Positions 12,226 to 23,700 of a DNA stretch of 64,000 nt are shown here, piece by piece. Made by a program: the position numbers and the translations under genes. The notes below the pieces were generated by a model. The model was not told where the DNA came from. It saw nothing but the letters and a program-made list of their open reading frames with translations, and searched no databases. The DNA is from Synchiropus splendidus (taxonomy: Eukaryota > Chordata > Actinopteri > Syngnathiformes > Callionymidae), in contig NC_071342.1 of NCBI RefSeq assembly GCF_027744825.2, positions 21,978,501-22,042,500 on the forward strand, written 5' to 3'. The number at the start of each line of letters is the position of its first letter. Position 1 is the stretch's first letter.

Positions 12226-12744
12226 CACGAATTCAACAGTGTGAGGGCATGGGATTCATGAGAACGGATGAAAATAAAACAGAATTCTTTCACTTACAAA
12301 ATATAATGAGCTCATGTCGCAGATGCTGTTAAAGTAAAATAAAATAATCATCGTACCACACCACTTCAATAGTAGAATTTGTCCCTCCACTGCACAAAAC
12401 AAACTGACTCCCGTGTACATAGCGTTCTACGTTCGGAGGACTCGACCTCATGGTTTAATCAATTTGTTCTTGATATGGATATCGGCAGGTGAAAGCCATT
12501 GTGTGTCAGTTAAAGTCTTCTCGTCCTCATTGTCCTACTTCTCACGATAGAGGCGGAACTCACCGTCACGTGACTCCTCTCTGGTCCTGATGCTGCTGTT
12601 ACCAGGATTGTTTATGGAGGAATATTAGTGCCACAAGCGCTGCATTAAGACATTGACTGTGAAATCACAAGTGAGCTGGAGTAAGTGAAGAGATGGAAGT
12701 AGAAGCCTATATGTCATGAAGCAGAAAGAAGAAACACAGTACAC

Positions 12745-13183
12745 GTGGAGCCCTGGAAGTGACATGCATGACTTTATTTTTATTTTTTTGCCCGAGATAA
12801 CAGTTATCTAGAGATCATTTTTATCTCTAGATACAATCGTAAATGTTAGCGCATGTGTAACTGCCTCTCTGGCAAAGCATTTTGTATACATCCTCCTGGA
12901 ACCACTATGTCTCCCGTGGCTTCGTAACTGTTCGTCAACATTGTCAGTCAGTAATGTCAGTCAAGTAATGCACGCTACATGTGGTATTACTTTGAGAAGA
13001 AGACACTTGATCAGAGTGTTAAAAGCGCACAGACTTTGCAGCAATATTCTGACTTGCAGACAGCGAATGACAACGTTGACGAACAGTTACAAAGCCATGG
13101 GAGACACAGTGGTTACAGGAAGTCATCGTTTCTTGAGATAAAAATGATCTCAAGATAACTGTTATCACTTCCAGGGCTCCGTA
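12745..13183. mobile_element. longer relative of MITE family C
   Basis: It starts GTGGAGCCCTGGAAGTGACA and ends CACTTCCAGGGCTCCGTA, with the same GAGATAAC/GTTATCTC palindromic segments near both ends. It is about 440 bp. The unrelated middle has no convincing protein. It lies about 370 bp upstream of the ogfrl1 start codon. Confidence 0.7.
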
Positions 13184-13556
13184 AAAAAACAGACAGCATC
13201 CATAACAAAAATCTTAATCCGCAACGGAGTGGAGAAACCAATAAAAAGAAACTCAGCATTGCAAACAATGATGAAGAAAATGGCCCTGGATGAAAGTAGA
13301 AGGGAAAACACGGGGTGTCTGAAACATACACCCCACCAAGTCCCAGCCAATGAGGATTGAGCTCTGCATCTGCCTCGCCCTGTCAATGCGACGCCTGTGG
13401 CACTGATCGTGTGGCACTGATCTCCCCTCATACAGAGGACTCGCTGATGTGGAAGTTCCCGTGCTGCCATTTGAAGCGTCAATCCCTCCGAGAGCGGAGA
13501 CGTCGGAAGAAGCATGTAGCGACGCGCGGAGGCGAGCGGGAGCTGGTGCTGAACTG
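13184..13556 (+). promoter_or_regulatory. 5' flank and probable promoter/5' UTR of ogfrl1
   Basis: Sequence becomes CpG-rich from about 13480 and stays so through exon 1. No TATA box is evident. Open frames here on both strands overlap the GC-rich region and are shadows. Confidence 0.4.
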
Positions 13557-13715
13557 ATGGGAAATCTGCTGGGCAGCTGGCGCTTGAAGGAGCCGAGCAC
13601 CGTGGAGGAATGCGACTCGACGTGGGGATCGGACTCGGAGGGCGAGGAGCAGGACGATGACAGCCCGGCGGAGAGCGAGCGGGCCGCGGGGGAGCCCGGC
13701 GAGCACAGCCCGGAG
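13557..13715 (+). CDS. ogfrl1: ogfrl1 coding exon 1
   Basis: Encodes residues 1-53, MGNLLGSWRL to the acidic stretch ending HSPE. Donor GAG|GTACGG, phase 0. The MGN start could be N-myristoylated (inference). Confidence 0.93.
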
Positions 13716-16510
13716 GTACGGCGGAGGCTCGCAGGGGCCCACCGAGCACGAGTGCTGTCCGTCCGGCACATTCGCGAACCACTGCGTTCTGCTGACGTCG
13801 CGTTTTCTCGCACCTATTCATTCAGTTATCCTTGAATGATAAAGCTTCTGTAATTCATGTAACACATGAACGTGAGTGTTGTATAGTTTATATATTATTA
13901 TTATTATTATTAATAATAATAATAAAAATAATAATAATAAGAATAATAATAATAAGAATAGTAATAATAATAATAATAATAATAATATGACAACAAAGCC
14001 TGACTCCAGACTTCATCGCGAATATGGAAGAATTCAGTGTGATCACATGTCTAACATCATCAGCTGTATAATTTATTTAGAAATAGATTCGCAGCTGAGC
14101 TGGACAGGAACCGAAAAATGGCCCTTTTTTGGTGCGATTCAATTTAAATGAAGCTCCATTGTAGCCTTGGTGGCGGAGAGGAGCGCCAGAGCTGCAGCAG
14201 TTCCTGTAGTCGCTCATGGTAAATGGTGGTCACCTGGAGTTCAGTTCATGTTTCTATGAACAACAACATTGAACATATTAATATGTCTTAAATAACCCAA
14301 GTTTGTGCATTAATTTCCTCAGACAGTGTCTTTGTAATGAATTCCATGTTTTCATGCTCGATTCTTTTTGCTAGTCCAGAAAACCCTCACAACAGAGGTT
14401 AAGTTTATCGTTCGTATGAGTGTGTTTCACTCACTACCTGGATTCCAGTGAACTCAAATACCATAGTTCTTCACTGACAGATGATAGATAACATGAGGCG
14501 ACTGAAACGGCCTCCTCAGTCTGTCCTTCCTCCTCGTGTCATGGGTCGCTGCTGCCTCGGAACAGTTGCGGATCAAATGGATCAGATATTCTCTGGCACT
14601 TGTTTGCCTCTGTGAAGAGTCTCATCCTTCTCTTTGCACGAAACTTCTTTGCTTTGCCTTTGGCTTTATTTTGCAAAGTAAAAGGAGATTTGCTGCCACC
14701 ACACACCACATCTCACCTGCAACTGCAACTGATCCAGCCTCCTGTCAGTTTGAGAATGACCCAATGGGAAGGGTGGATTTTATACCCTAAAGGTTTAGCT
14801 AAGCTGAAAGTGCAGGATGTTCAGGAGAAAAACAAACAAACAAACACAAGATGGTCGACGTTTCTGACTAAACAGTGAGCTGCTGTCGAGATCTAATCCA
14901 GATTTGTCTTCACACAAGGCCAGCATGAGGTCACATGATCCGTGTTGTGGCACCTTTTGGACAGTCAATCTCCTCTCAAACAATATCTCGTACAGACAGA
15001 GAGATTAAAGTGAACCCAGAGTACGTTTCTGCAGCTCTGATCAGATTATCAGTCTCTCATCTCCCCGTTTTCATCCCCCAACAGTCAAAGAAGTGAGACA
15101 CAGCAGGAGCTACGAGCTCCTCTGTGAGTCTTATGACTGTTCTAGAGGCTTGCTGAGCCTTGACCCAGTCTCAGAGGTGACGTCAGTTTCATGTCGAGGT
15201 GATCGCTCCGGTCTTGGACCAGTGGACCGAGTGTTCCCTGCACACACGGAGGAGTAACACCCTGCAGACAAAATGAAATTTGGTCCAAAATGCTATGAAG
15301 AATCAAAGATCAGGCTTTTAGAGCAGCGCTGTGAGAGAGTGTCAGGTGTGCCGTGGGAAGATGATCCAGTTTCACCTCATGTGTCCGGAGATAGAGGTGG
15401 GCGATATGATGACATTAAATCATGACAATGAGAAGGTGTTGAGGAGCAACCAAGGTGAGGAGATCACATGGATTGGCTGCCATTCTTTCTCTCCACTCTA
15501 CTGTAGAGCTCCAGTGTGTTGATGCGCTGATCTGTCCCTCAGTCAAAGCAGCGCTGCTGTGGTGCGCGGCGCTCCTCTTCCCACACACTCACAGCCAAGA
15601 AGCCGCTCACATGCGCAACTTCCAGCTGTTTTTAAAGCTGATGCGCCTCTAACTGGACCACACACTTTCACCACAGAACCATGGAGGGAGGGAGGGAGGG
15701 ATCCTTGTTGGAGCCGCAGCCATGCCAAAGACTGTCTGCACCGCAGAGCTAACAGAGCTAACCTGACGTCTCACTTCAAAACTTGTCAAAGTTTGCTCTG
15801 TGGTTTAAAAGTTGGTGAATAACTAAATGCACAACAAAATAAATGTGCTCCAAAATGAGAGAAAGAATCATTGTTTTTATGAAGCAAGTTCAGGCAAAGA
15901 AGCTAAGGATTTGTCTGGAAACTCAAAACTACAATAAAATCATGCAAAAGAGAAGTGAAAAAAAACGAAACTGTTATTTAAAGTAAGTAAATAAATAAAT
16001 AAATCATGATATATGTTGCAATATTGCCGCCCCTTTCTGGACACAGTTTTTCACAAATGAACAGGGATTTTCTATAGGAATTTAAGCACCAGTGCGCTTT
16101 GGCCCAGGTTCCGTTGGTGGTGAGCCTCAGGATTTTGTCAATGAAACAAGGCTGCCGTGGCTAGAACAAGGTTGAAAAACATAGTTTTAGTGAGTGAGTC
16201 CAACACACCATCGATGAGCTGTTGTGTCTGGCCCGCAGCTGACTGACTCTCCTGAGTTGGTCCCCAAGCTGAAGAGAAGCTTCTACGCCGCCCGGGACCT
16301 CTACAAATACCGTCACAGCTACCCGGTATGTTCCCTCACGAACCTGTTACAAGCCAGTGCAACAACTGACCACTGAGTCGTGTCTTCTGTCTGTGTTTGC
16401 TTGCTGTTTGTGTAGAACTTCAAGAAGTCACGGCAACCGAATGAGTACAGGAACCTGCGCTTCTACCTGAACAAGATTCCTCTGGTGCCGGACGGTGAGC
16501 TGCGCTTGGA

Positions 16511-16546
<36 letters not shown>

Positions 16547-16662
16547 ATGGGAAGGCTGAGCCTGCAGAGAGTCCTGTGTGCACTGCAGGATTAGAGAGTT
16601 TAGTTTGGCTAAAGGTTGTGTTTGATTTGGTAAGACCTGGATTACTGCAGTGATCCCATGTG

Positions 16663-16712
<50 letters not shown>

Positions 16713-19700
16713 TCCATCAGCTCATTGTCCGATATATCTCCACAGGAATCTACATCGAGGAGATTCTGACAAAATGGCGAGGAGACTATGACAAACTGGA
16801 GCACAATCACACCTACATCCAGTGGTGAGACTGACACACTCACAAAGACGCACAAGAGTTGGAGGAGCCTCAATACAGGGAATCATTACTGCGATAATCA
16901 TTTATTTATTACCAGCTATTTATGGTGTTATATTTCAAAAAGGAGCTATTTACAGGTGGGCAATTCATGTTTACAATTTTACATTTCGATTTTTTTCTGT
17001 ATGTTCACATGTTTGTAAACTCTGGTTGATATTGGGGCTGTGGTTTGGAGCATCGGTTTTCTGAGATGTAGATCAGATTCAGACCTTTCCCAGTCATTTT
17101 CATGTTGGATAGTTGGTTACTTTTGAAGTAAACAACAACAGGGACTGAGCAGATTACGCAGTGTTTCTCGATACGAGTAACAGAGACGAGGGTGGAGCGT
17201 GTCAAGCTCATGGCTCCTTCTATTAGGAACCTACAACAGTCCTGTTTATTTATTTATTGTTGTGTTTCTTTCTGCTCCACATGAAGGCTGTTCCCACTGA
17301 GAGAACAAGGGCTCAACTTCTACGCACACGAACTGACTCAGGACGAGATCAAAGTAGGAGCACATTGTCATCTCATTGCCATGACCCTTTCCCCAGCCTC
17401 TCACCCTAAACCTAACCCTCCAAAACACATGACTCACCTGAACCACGACTCTGAACCAAACTGAACCCCAGTTATTTTGAGGTTTTAACCCTCAAATTGA
17501 GGCTCAACCCCATGGAGACTGGCAAAAGTCTGAGTCATGCTTTGAAAACCTGCAGGAATTCCAGAACACTCGGGAAGCCAAGCGCAGATTCCTGGCTGCC
17601 TACTCCATCATGTTGGACTTCTACGGCGTCAAGCTGCTGGATAAGAACGGGAACGTCGCTCGGGCTTCCAACTGGAAACAGCGATTCCAGCACCTCAACG
17701 AGTGAGCGCACAAACACACACACAGATGCCGCAGACTCATCCTCTCCAAAGTCCCACATGAATTCATTACCACCAACGGAACATGGAACCTCAAACAGAT
17801 GCTGACAGCCGTCTCTCCATGAGTGTCGTGGTGCAGTCAAGCACGTGTCTTCACTTCCTGCGGTTCAAACGAACTGCGTTGGACTCGAGCTGCGTGAAGC
17901 AACACGACCTTGCTTCCAGCTGCTGCTCTTCCTAATGTTCCTTCACACTCAAGCAGGAGCAACATTAACCTTGCTATGTGCTGTGTTGACAGTGTGGGAA
18001 GAAGTTCAAAAGTATTATACTGGAGTCAAACTGGTGCTCTGTTCTAGGTGGCTTCGGGAAGGTCAGTGAGTCACTGAGGGAGACTCATGAGAGGAGATGT
18101 GCCTCTCACTGAAATAGCCGGACAAACTTTAAGAGTCACTCTCTTCCTGCCGTGAGAACAGATGGAGTTCAACCAACAGTCTGGTCATCGTTTCCGAGGC
18201 CTCCTCCCAGTTAGAGAGGCTCCTACTGCCTCACATGGTTGGCTTCTTGGAGGCGCTCTGACATGATGCCAGAGCCACCTCAACAGTCCTCTGTTGGTGG
18301 AACAGTGGCTCCACTCTGAGTCTCTCCTGGATGACCGAGCTCTGGACAACCTGCTGAGAAGAAATAAAGTAGTACTCCTCCTCCAGGAAAAGATATTTGA
18401 GCCAGGATGTCTCCTAGTCCAGCATATTACAACCACTGTGTGGAGATAGAGTGTCAGGTGAGCCGTGGAAAAAGACTGTCTGCACCGCAGAGCTAACAGC
18501 GCTAATGGCTAATGTGACGTCTCCCTTCAGAACTTTAATGACACTCACTGGACTGTCAAAGTTTGCTTTGAGGTTTAAAACTGGGCTAAAAACTAAATGT
18601 AGAACCAAATAAACTTGCTCCAAAATTTGAAGATAGGAATAAAAATTGCTGTTATGAAGCTGAGGAAAAGAATGTTGGTCTGGAAATTAATCAAAACAAT
18701 CGAAACAGTAATTTAAAATAAATAAATCATGATGTATTTTGCCATATTCCCCTCCCCTTTCTGGAAACATTTTTGATAAATTTCTTCTATTTGTTCCTGG
18801 AAATATTCTATTGTGTCATATTGTGCCTTCTATGTGTGACAAAAGGGTGTCGGCAAGGACGAAAGGGAAAGTGTCCAAAAGGGTGGTGAGGCCAGCAATG
18901 TTGTATGGTTTGGAAACAGTGGCACTGAGGAAAAGACAGGAGGCAGAGCTGGAGGTAGCAGAGATGAAGATGCTGAGCTTCTCTCTGGGAGTGAGAGCAG
19001 GATGGATAGGATCAGAGGGACAGCACATGTGCTCAGGTGTTTAGGAGACCAAGTCAGAGAGGCTAGATGGAGATGGTTTGGACATGTACAGAGGAGAGAG
19101 AGAGAGCCAGTACATTGGTAGATGAAGATGTTGAGATATTGGAACTGCCAGGCAGAAGGTGGAGAGGAAGGCCAAAGAGGAGATTGATGGAGGTGGTGAA
19201 GGAGGACATGAGGTTTGTAGGTTTGAGAGAAGAGGAAGCAGAGGACAGGGTCAGATGGAGGAAGATGATCCACTGTGGCCACCTCTGAAGGGAGAAGCCG
19301 AAAGAGAAAGAAGAAGAAGAAGAAGAGAAGGAGTCTGGAACTGGCAGGCAGAAGGTGGAGAGGAAGGCCAAAGAGGAGATTGATGGAGGTGGTGAAGGAG
19401 GACATGAGGTTTGTAGGTTTGAGAGAAGAGGAAGCAGAGGACAGGGGGAGATGGAGGAAGATGATCCACTGTGGCCACCTCTGAAGGGAGAAGCTGAAAG
19501 GAGAAGAGGAAGAAGAAAAGGGATTTTCTACAGGAATTGCGCTTTGGCCAAGGTTTCTCTGGTGGTGAGCCTCTGGATTTTTCCAATGAACGTAATGTGC
19601 TGGGGCTTGAAAAACACTCGTTCACAACCTCAGAGAGTGAACTATGCAAGTGTCGCAGGTGAGCTTTGATCCCGCGGAGCACCTGACTGACATCTGTCTT

Positions 19701-20212
19701 GTCTTGGCAGGTCTCAGCACAACTATCTCAGGATCACCCGGATCCTAAAGTCTCTGGGCGAGCTTGGGTATGAGGCCTTCAAGGCTCCGCTGGTCCGCTT
19801 CTTCCTGGAGGAGTCTCTGTGCCACAGCACCATCCCCAACATGCAGCACAGCATCCTGGAGTACTACGTCTACACCATCCGGCTGCCGGCCGCACGTCGG
19901 CGCTTGCTCCGCTTCGCCCGCCAGCACTACAGACCCGCCCACGCCTTCCTCTGGGGACCGCCGTCCAAGAGGTCCAAAGGAGGGAGCGTCGGCGCCGGGA
20001 GCAGCGGGATACGCGCTCCTGCACCGACGCCGGAGGAGCAGAGGAAGCTGGAGGAGAGAGCCACGTCGCCTTCTGCCTACGTCTTCACGTCTTCCCATGA
20101 CAGTCTGACCTGCCAGGGTGTGAGTCGGGGGCAGCTGAGGGGCTGCACGCCGCTGGACACCATACTGGTGGGCGGGGCGCGAGGAGACTGCAGTGAGGCG
20201 GTCCCTCTGTAG
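13557..20212 (+). CDS. ogfrl1: ogfrl1: opioid growth factor receptor-like protein 1, complete (7 exons)
   Basis: Seven exons join in frame to a 372-residue protein: 13557-13715, 16239-16325, 16416-16494, 16746-16824, 17287-17353, 17556-17701, 19711-20212. All junctions are GT-AG and all phases agree. The N-terminus MGNLLGSWRLKEPSTVEECD matches OGFRL1 rather than OGFR. An acidic linker follows, then the OGFR conserved domain (about residues 70-290) with SFYAARDLYKYRH, HNHTYIQWLFPLREQGLNFY, RFQHLNESQHNYLRITRILK and SLGELGYEAFKAPLVRFFLE. The cell role is poorly known; kinship to OGFR gives no proof of ligand binding. The C-terminal tail after FLWGPP is shorter than in mammals. The gene is divergent from b3gat2, as in human 6q13. 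No AATAAA follows closely; a hAT element starts 70 bp after the stop. Confidence 0.95.
13895..13988 (+). repeat. AT-rich trinucleotide tract (ATT)n/(AAT)n
   Basis: Seven-odd ATT units turn into imperfect AAT/AAG units. The ATT half can pair with the AAT half, so the tract is a potential hairpin. Confidence 0.85.
15318..16190 (-). mobile_element. repeat family A, long copy, reversed
   Basis: It shares the GTGTCAGGTG.GCCGTGG end, the AGCTAACAG.GCTAA block, GTCAAAGTTTGCT, and the TTTTCTA.AGGAATT..GCGCTTTGGCC...GGTGGTGAGCCTC segment with the copy at 18440-19613. The interior 15380-15720 is absent from that copy. Class uncertain; hAT-like by its CAGTG ends elsewhere. Confidence 0.55.
16239..16325 (+). 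CDS. ogfrl1: ogfrl1 coding exon 2
   Basis: Encodes residues 54-82, including KRSFYAARDLYKYRHSYP, the start of the OGFR domain. Phase 0 at both ends; donor CCG|GTATGT. Confidence 0.93.
16416..16494 (+). CDS. ogfrl1: ogfrl1 coding exon 3
   Basis: Encodes NFKKSRQPNEYRNLRFYLNK and IPLVPD, plus one base of the next glycine codon. Acceptor TTTGTGTAG, donor GACG|GTGAGC. Confidence 0.93.
16495..16745 (+). other. ogfrl1: ogfrl1 intron 3 with two CA microsatellites
   Basis: CA runs at about 16516-16545 and 16666-16710 make up about a third of this 251-bp intron. The rest shows nothing recognisable. Confidence 0.85.
16746..16824 (+). CDS. ogfrl1: ogfrl1 coding exon 4
   Basis: Encodes GIYIEEILTKWRGDYDKLEH followed by NHTYIQ and part of W, the conserved core of the OGFR domain. 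Enters in phase 1, leaves in phase 2. Confidence 0.93.
16825..17286 (+). other. ogfrl1: ogfrl1 intron 4
   Basis: 462 bp with no recognisable element. The acceptor CTCCACATGAAG has a modest pyrimidine tract (TTTCTTTCTGCTCC). Confidence 0.7.
17287..17353 (+). CDS. ogfrl1: ogfrl1 coding exon 5
   Basis: Completes W and encodes LFPLREQGLNFYAHELTQDE and IK. Donor AAA|GTAGGA, phase 0. Confidence 0.9.
17354..17555 (+). mobile_element. ogfrl1 intron 5, largely a reversed copy of repeat family D
   Basis: Within this 202-bp intron, about 17366-17525 reads ATTGCCATGACCCTTTCCCC, AGCCTCTCACCCTAAACCTA, then the CCAGTTATTTTGAGGTTTTA and CAAATTGAGGCT blocks. It matches family D copies at 29.55-30.35, 36.85-37.07, 50.45-50.64 and 62.33-62.55 kb. 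The terminal TTGTGGGGAC motifs are missing here. Confidence 0.75.
17556..17701 (+). CDS. ogfrl1: ogfrl1 coding exon 6
   Basis: Encodes EFQNTREAKRRFLAAYSIML, DFYGVKLLDKNGNVARASNW and KQRFQHLN plus two bases of E. Acceptor CCTGCAG, donor CGA|GTGAGC. Confidence 0.93.
18440..19613 (-). mobile_element. repeat family A, reversed, interrupted by a LINE fragment
   Basis: The left part (18440-18800) and right part (19515-19613) match consecutive segments of the uninterrupted copy at 15318-16190. They are separated by the retrotransposon block, so the LINE inserted into an existing family A element. Confidence 0.6.
18836..19515 (+). mobile_element. non-LTR retrotransposon ORF2 C-terminal fragment with internal duplication
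   Basis: Reading frames give VVRPAMLYGLETVALRKRQE, AELEVAEMKMLSFSLGVRAG, VREARWRWFGHVQR, ELPGRRWRGRPKRRLMEVVK and EDMRFVGLREEEAEDRVRWR, the end of a non-LTR reverse transcriptase reading frame. Frame shifts interrupt it near 19020 and 19110, so it is dead. The last 150-odd bp (from 19141) are repeated from 19337, a 196-bp period tandem duplication. I cannot assign the clade (RTE-like or another). Confidence 0.8.
19711..20212 (+). CDS. ogfrl1: ogfrl1 coding exon 7 (last)
   Basis: Completes E, then SQHNYLRITRILKSLGELGY, APLVRFFLEESLCHSTIPNM, HSILEYYVYTIRLPAARRRL and HYRPAHAFLWGPP, followed by a low-complexity Ser/Gly/Glu tail ending DCSEAVPL and TAG at 20210. Confidence 0.93.
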
Positions 20213-20282
20213 ACCACAGCATACAAGCAATCTTTCAGTCTTGAGTGAATCTCAGGTTGGTGAGGACATGAATCGTCTCAGC

Positions 20283-20777
20283 TAGGGATGCTCCGATCGA
20301 TCGGGATCGACCGATTTCAGTGTGAATGCCGATCACAAGAACTGATCACATGTGACAGACGGCGCTCTGATGAAGCCTTGCTGGTTGTGATGCGTCCACA
20401 CCTCCCTACTCGCTGCTCACTCAGCAGCAGGATAGAAACAACTATATAACCAAGTAATAACTATCAATACCTAGCTAGATGAGCATGTAAATATTTCAGG
20501 AACATAGCAAGATTCACCAAACTGCAACGTCTCACATCGAATTTAGTGTTTTTCTGTTGTCCTTTTGACAGAATAGTTGTTGCATTCTGCAAGGTTTTTC
20601 TATTATTTGCCTCCTTGAAGAGGTATATAAAAATGCGTCTGAAGTGAAGTGATTTTATGGTTCATTTTTTCACATCGCATACACAGCAGGGCTCAGTATT
20701 TTGGTTAGTAATTCATTGTCAATCCATGTGATGTGTATCGGTGATCGGCAGGACGAATCCTGATCGGAGCATCCCTA
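20283..20777. mobile_element. 495-bp non-autonomous hAT element, complete
   Basis: Ends are perfect inverted repeats: TAGGGATGCTCCGATC at the left, GATCGGAGCATCCCTA at the right. They are flanked by 8-bp direct repeats GTCTCAGC (20275-20282) and GTCTCAAC (20778-20785), one mismatch. The 8-bp duplication is diagnostic of hAT. There is no transposase ORF. It sits 70 bp after the ogfrl1 stop and probably lies in its 3' UTR. Confidence 0.92.
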
Positions 20778-20785
20778 GTCTCAAC

Positions 20786-23700
20786 ACGTTGGATTCAAGT
20801 CAAGGGCTTCTCAGTTTTTGTAATTATTTATAGCCAGAGAATGTGAAACAGGATCCTGAGCCGATGAGTCTCTGAGCCACTGAGGTGGCCGTCACTCCTT
20901 CATCAGGGCGGTGAACACATGAATCCGCGAGTGATAAGGTTCTTAGCAGCAATATTTCCGTCGTCCGTGTACGACTTTGTAGTTCAACAGCAGGCACTGC
21001 TTTATCAACAACAATCAGCCATAAGATTATGACCTGCTGGAGTTTAGGCCTGCATGTACTGCAGTGGTCAGTAGCTATCGAAGTTGGATCAGTGAGAGAA
21101 TGGTCGCTTCAGCTCCAGTCGATTCAAGTGCGGGAGTACTTTAGCGGTTAGCTGGGAGGCTGAACAGTGATTCTGAACGTTGATCTTGGATGCTAGTGGT
21201 TTTGTGTGGTGGGTCTAGGACACAATATTGCTGGCAGTTTGAATCACGATGAACCCGTGGCTGCTTTGTTCGAGCCTTTAGTAGCTGCCGACGGTGTCAC
21301 CGACTTCATTGCTCAGTCCAGGTCCTGCAGAGTGCCACACTTGGCTGTGCCACTCTGCTGTTCACCCCTCTCTCTCACACTCTTTTAAGCCCATGAAGGT
21401 GGGGCGGGCCTTCACTTGCGAGAGTCTCCATTTCAGCAAATGCACCACCCTTTGCAAGTCGTAGACCTGCAAAATGATATTCGCCTTTTATGCCACGCCG
21501 GGTCGGAGTTCAGGAGAACTGCGTGTCAAAATACTGAGCTCCTACTAGAGATGATTTTTCCGCCTTGAACATCGCGTTTCCACCCCACTGACCCCCGTCT
21601 TTGGCGTGTGATTTGTGCTTCCACCACCTGCAGGATTCATGCACCGCCACCACAGCATCAATGGGGATTATGACTCTAGAGTCCAAAAAGTCCCACCTTG
21701 AATTCCCTTTGCATTTTGCCCCACTGGTCCTCTTCTGCTGGAGACTATGACTCTCAGGAGACATGAAGCAGGGTGTGGTACAGCGTGGTGCCACTGTGGA
21801 CACTGACCGTTTCGATGGTTCTGCCTGCTCCCTCGGCGGCTCAGGAACTGGGGGGCGTCGGCCTGATGCTGCCAGAGCTTGGCTGACCAGGTTCTACTGT
21901 ATCTGCTGTATCTTCTCCCGCAGATATTCACCCTGTTCTCCCTCCATTGGTCAGTCCCGAACAGGTCTACTGGAGGTCACATCAGCTTCGCCCTCAGTGG
22001 AGCTCGTGCCCATTCCTGACATCCTCATCTTCATCTTCTTCAATAGGGAGGGATGACTCAAGCCAGTATTGACTGATGGTTGGTTTCTCTGGTGAGCACC
22101 ATGATGACTAGGTGGGATTTTGCAGAGGGGCTGAAGAAGCTCCTGAAGAAGCTGATATTCTTCTCATGGGGTTGGTTGGGAAGGGACAGGGGTGGGAGGA
22201 CCTTGGGCGAGTCACCTAACTAAAGAGAAGCTTGGTATGGAGTAAGAGTTGAGTTGTTAAGTTTGAAAGTGATGGAGCTGAAGAGCTCCATTGTCCAGGC
22301 CACAGTTGTGGGTCCACCATCAGCACTGTAAGCACACGGAATATTCTTTTCACTTGGAGGAGCTCTCACTTTGATACTAAGGGAAATGCATGCCATTGTC
22401 TTTGTCACACCCCCACAACTGAGGTCTGGCTCACCCGTAACCCCGACCATAACAGGAACCAGATGCTTCCTATCATCTGACACAGTGAGCGCATTAGTTC
22501 GCATCATAACACAAACTGACAAACATTTTACAAGTCAGATCCGAGCAGGTTCAAAGCAATATGGACATGTTAGAATCCATATGAAGAATATCTTCTTTTT
22601 GAGTTTTTTTGGCCCAGAATTATGACCACCTGCCGTCCTTCACTGGCCGCTGGTCGACAGTGGTCTGCAGCGATCGGTCGGGGCCCACAGACGCAGCTTG
22701 GTGAAGAAGGGTTCAGGTGCCTGATGCCTGCCGTCAGACCTATGAGCAATGAACAGCTGCAGGGGTCAGTAGGTTCTGGTGGTGGATCAATGTAAAATAA
22801 TCGGAGTAAAAAAAACGTGTTTTGTGATTCTAATATCAGGACAGAATTTCAGGTTTGAAATTCTTTGTGTATTTTTGGAATTGATAGTAGAAGTGAGTCT
22901 CTTCAGTTGCATTGGGCTTTCAAGAACTTTTACTGGAAACGTCTCGATGTATGCGTCTTTAATGTCTCCTGGACTGCTGAGGAGGTCCTGGCCTCCGATG
23001 GCAGGATGAATTCATGTGGAGTATTTACACTAAATAAATGTGAAGCCATCAGATATAGTCCTATAACCACCTGGCTGACAATTTAAACTGTATTATTAAA
23101 CCAGAATTAGATTTTAGAACTGAAAACTATACAAGCTTCTCTTATGTTTGTCGAACATCATCGTCGCGACGTCACTGAGCTGCATCCAAACTGGGATCTT
23201 CCTGCTCCAGATCATCAGATATGAGTGACTTTCTAAAGTGCCTCTTTTGTATTTCCTGGCTTCTGTTCGTGGGCAGCGGTTTTGTACCAACATGCTCCTC
23301 AGTTTGCTGTAGAACTAGCAGGGATGTGTGAGTCGGATATATCTAATACTTGAATACACCTGTGTTATTAAATATCATGTGACTGAGCCACCACTGAGCC
23401 ACGAGTCTGCCTTTTATTTTACTGAACCCTGAACCAAGATTTGACTCCGGGCGGGACGGTCCTCAGCGTGTTCAGCCCTGGTGTGTGTGGTTCTTGCGTG
23501 TATTTCAAACACCAGTCCAAGACACTGCACAGACTTTTGTTGCGCAGCAACTTCCTAAAAAATATTTTTCTCTGTTTTTTTTTCATAAATCTTCAATTCC
23601 ACTTTTTTCCCCCGACAATCTGCACTTGTTCAAACGAGCTGAAAACACTATGAATATGAATGTGTGACTTAAAGGGTTAAAGTCAACCAAGTCATAATCA

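Larger units (their letters stand above)
13716..16238 (+). other. ogfrl1: ogfrl1 intron 1
   Basis: A 2.5-kb intron holding an (AAT/ATT)n tract at 13895-13988 and a reverse-oriented copy of repeat family A from about 15318 to 16190. It ends in the acceptor GGCCCGCAG. Confidence 0.8.
17702..19710 (+). other. ogfrl1: ogfrl1 intron 6
   Basis: A 2.0-kb intron. Its right two thirds is a reversed copy of repeat family A (18440-19613) broken by a LINE ORF2 fragment (18836-19515). The left part, 17702-18439, shows nothing recognisable. Confidence 0.75.

Noticed and set aside
13165..13821. 218-codon minus-strand open frame
   Set aside because: It overlaps ogfrl1 exon 1 on the other strand and a MITE end. 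Composition is typical of a shadow frame.
16428..16873. Cys/Val-rich minus-strand frames
   Set aside because: Translations of CA/GT microsatellites in ogfrl1 intron 3.
21510..22522. Minus-strand frames (SLGSIRP-like region and 22220-22522)
   Set aside because: Mildly coding-like composition, but a stop interrupts the first and I could not match either to a family or join them with splice sites.
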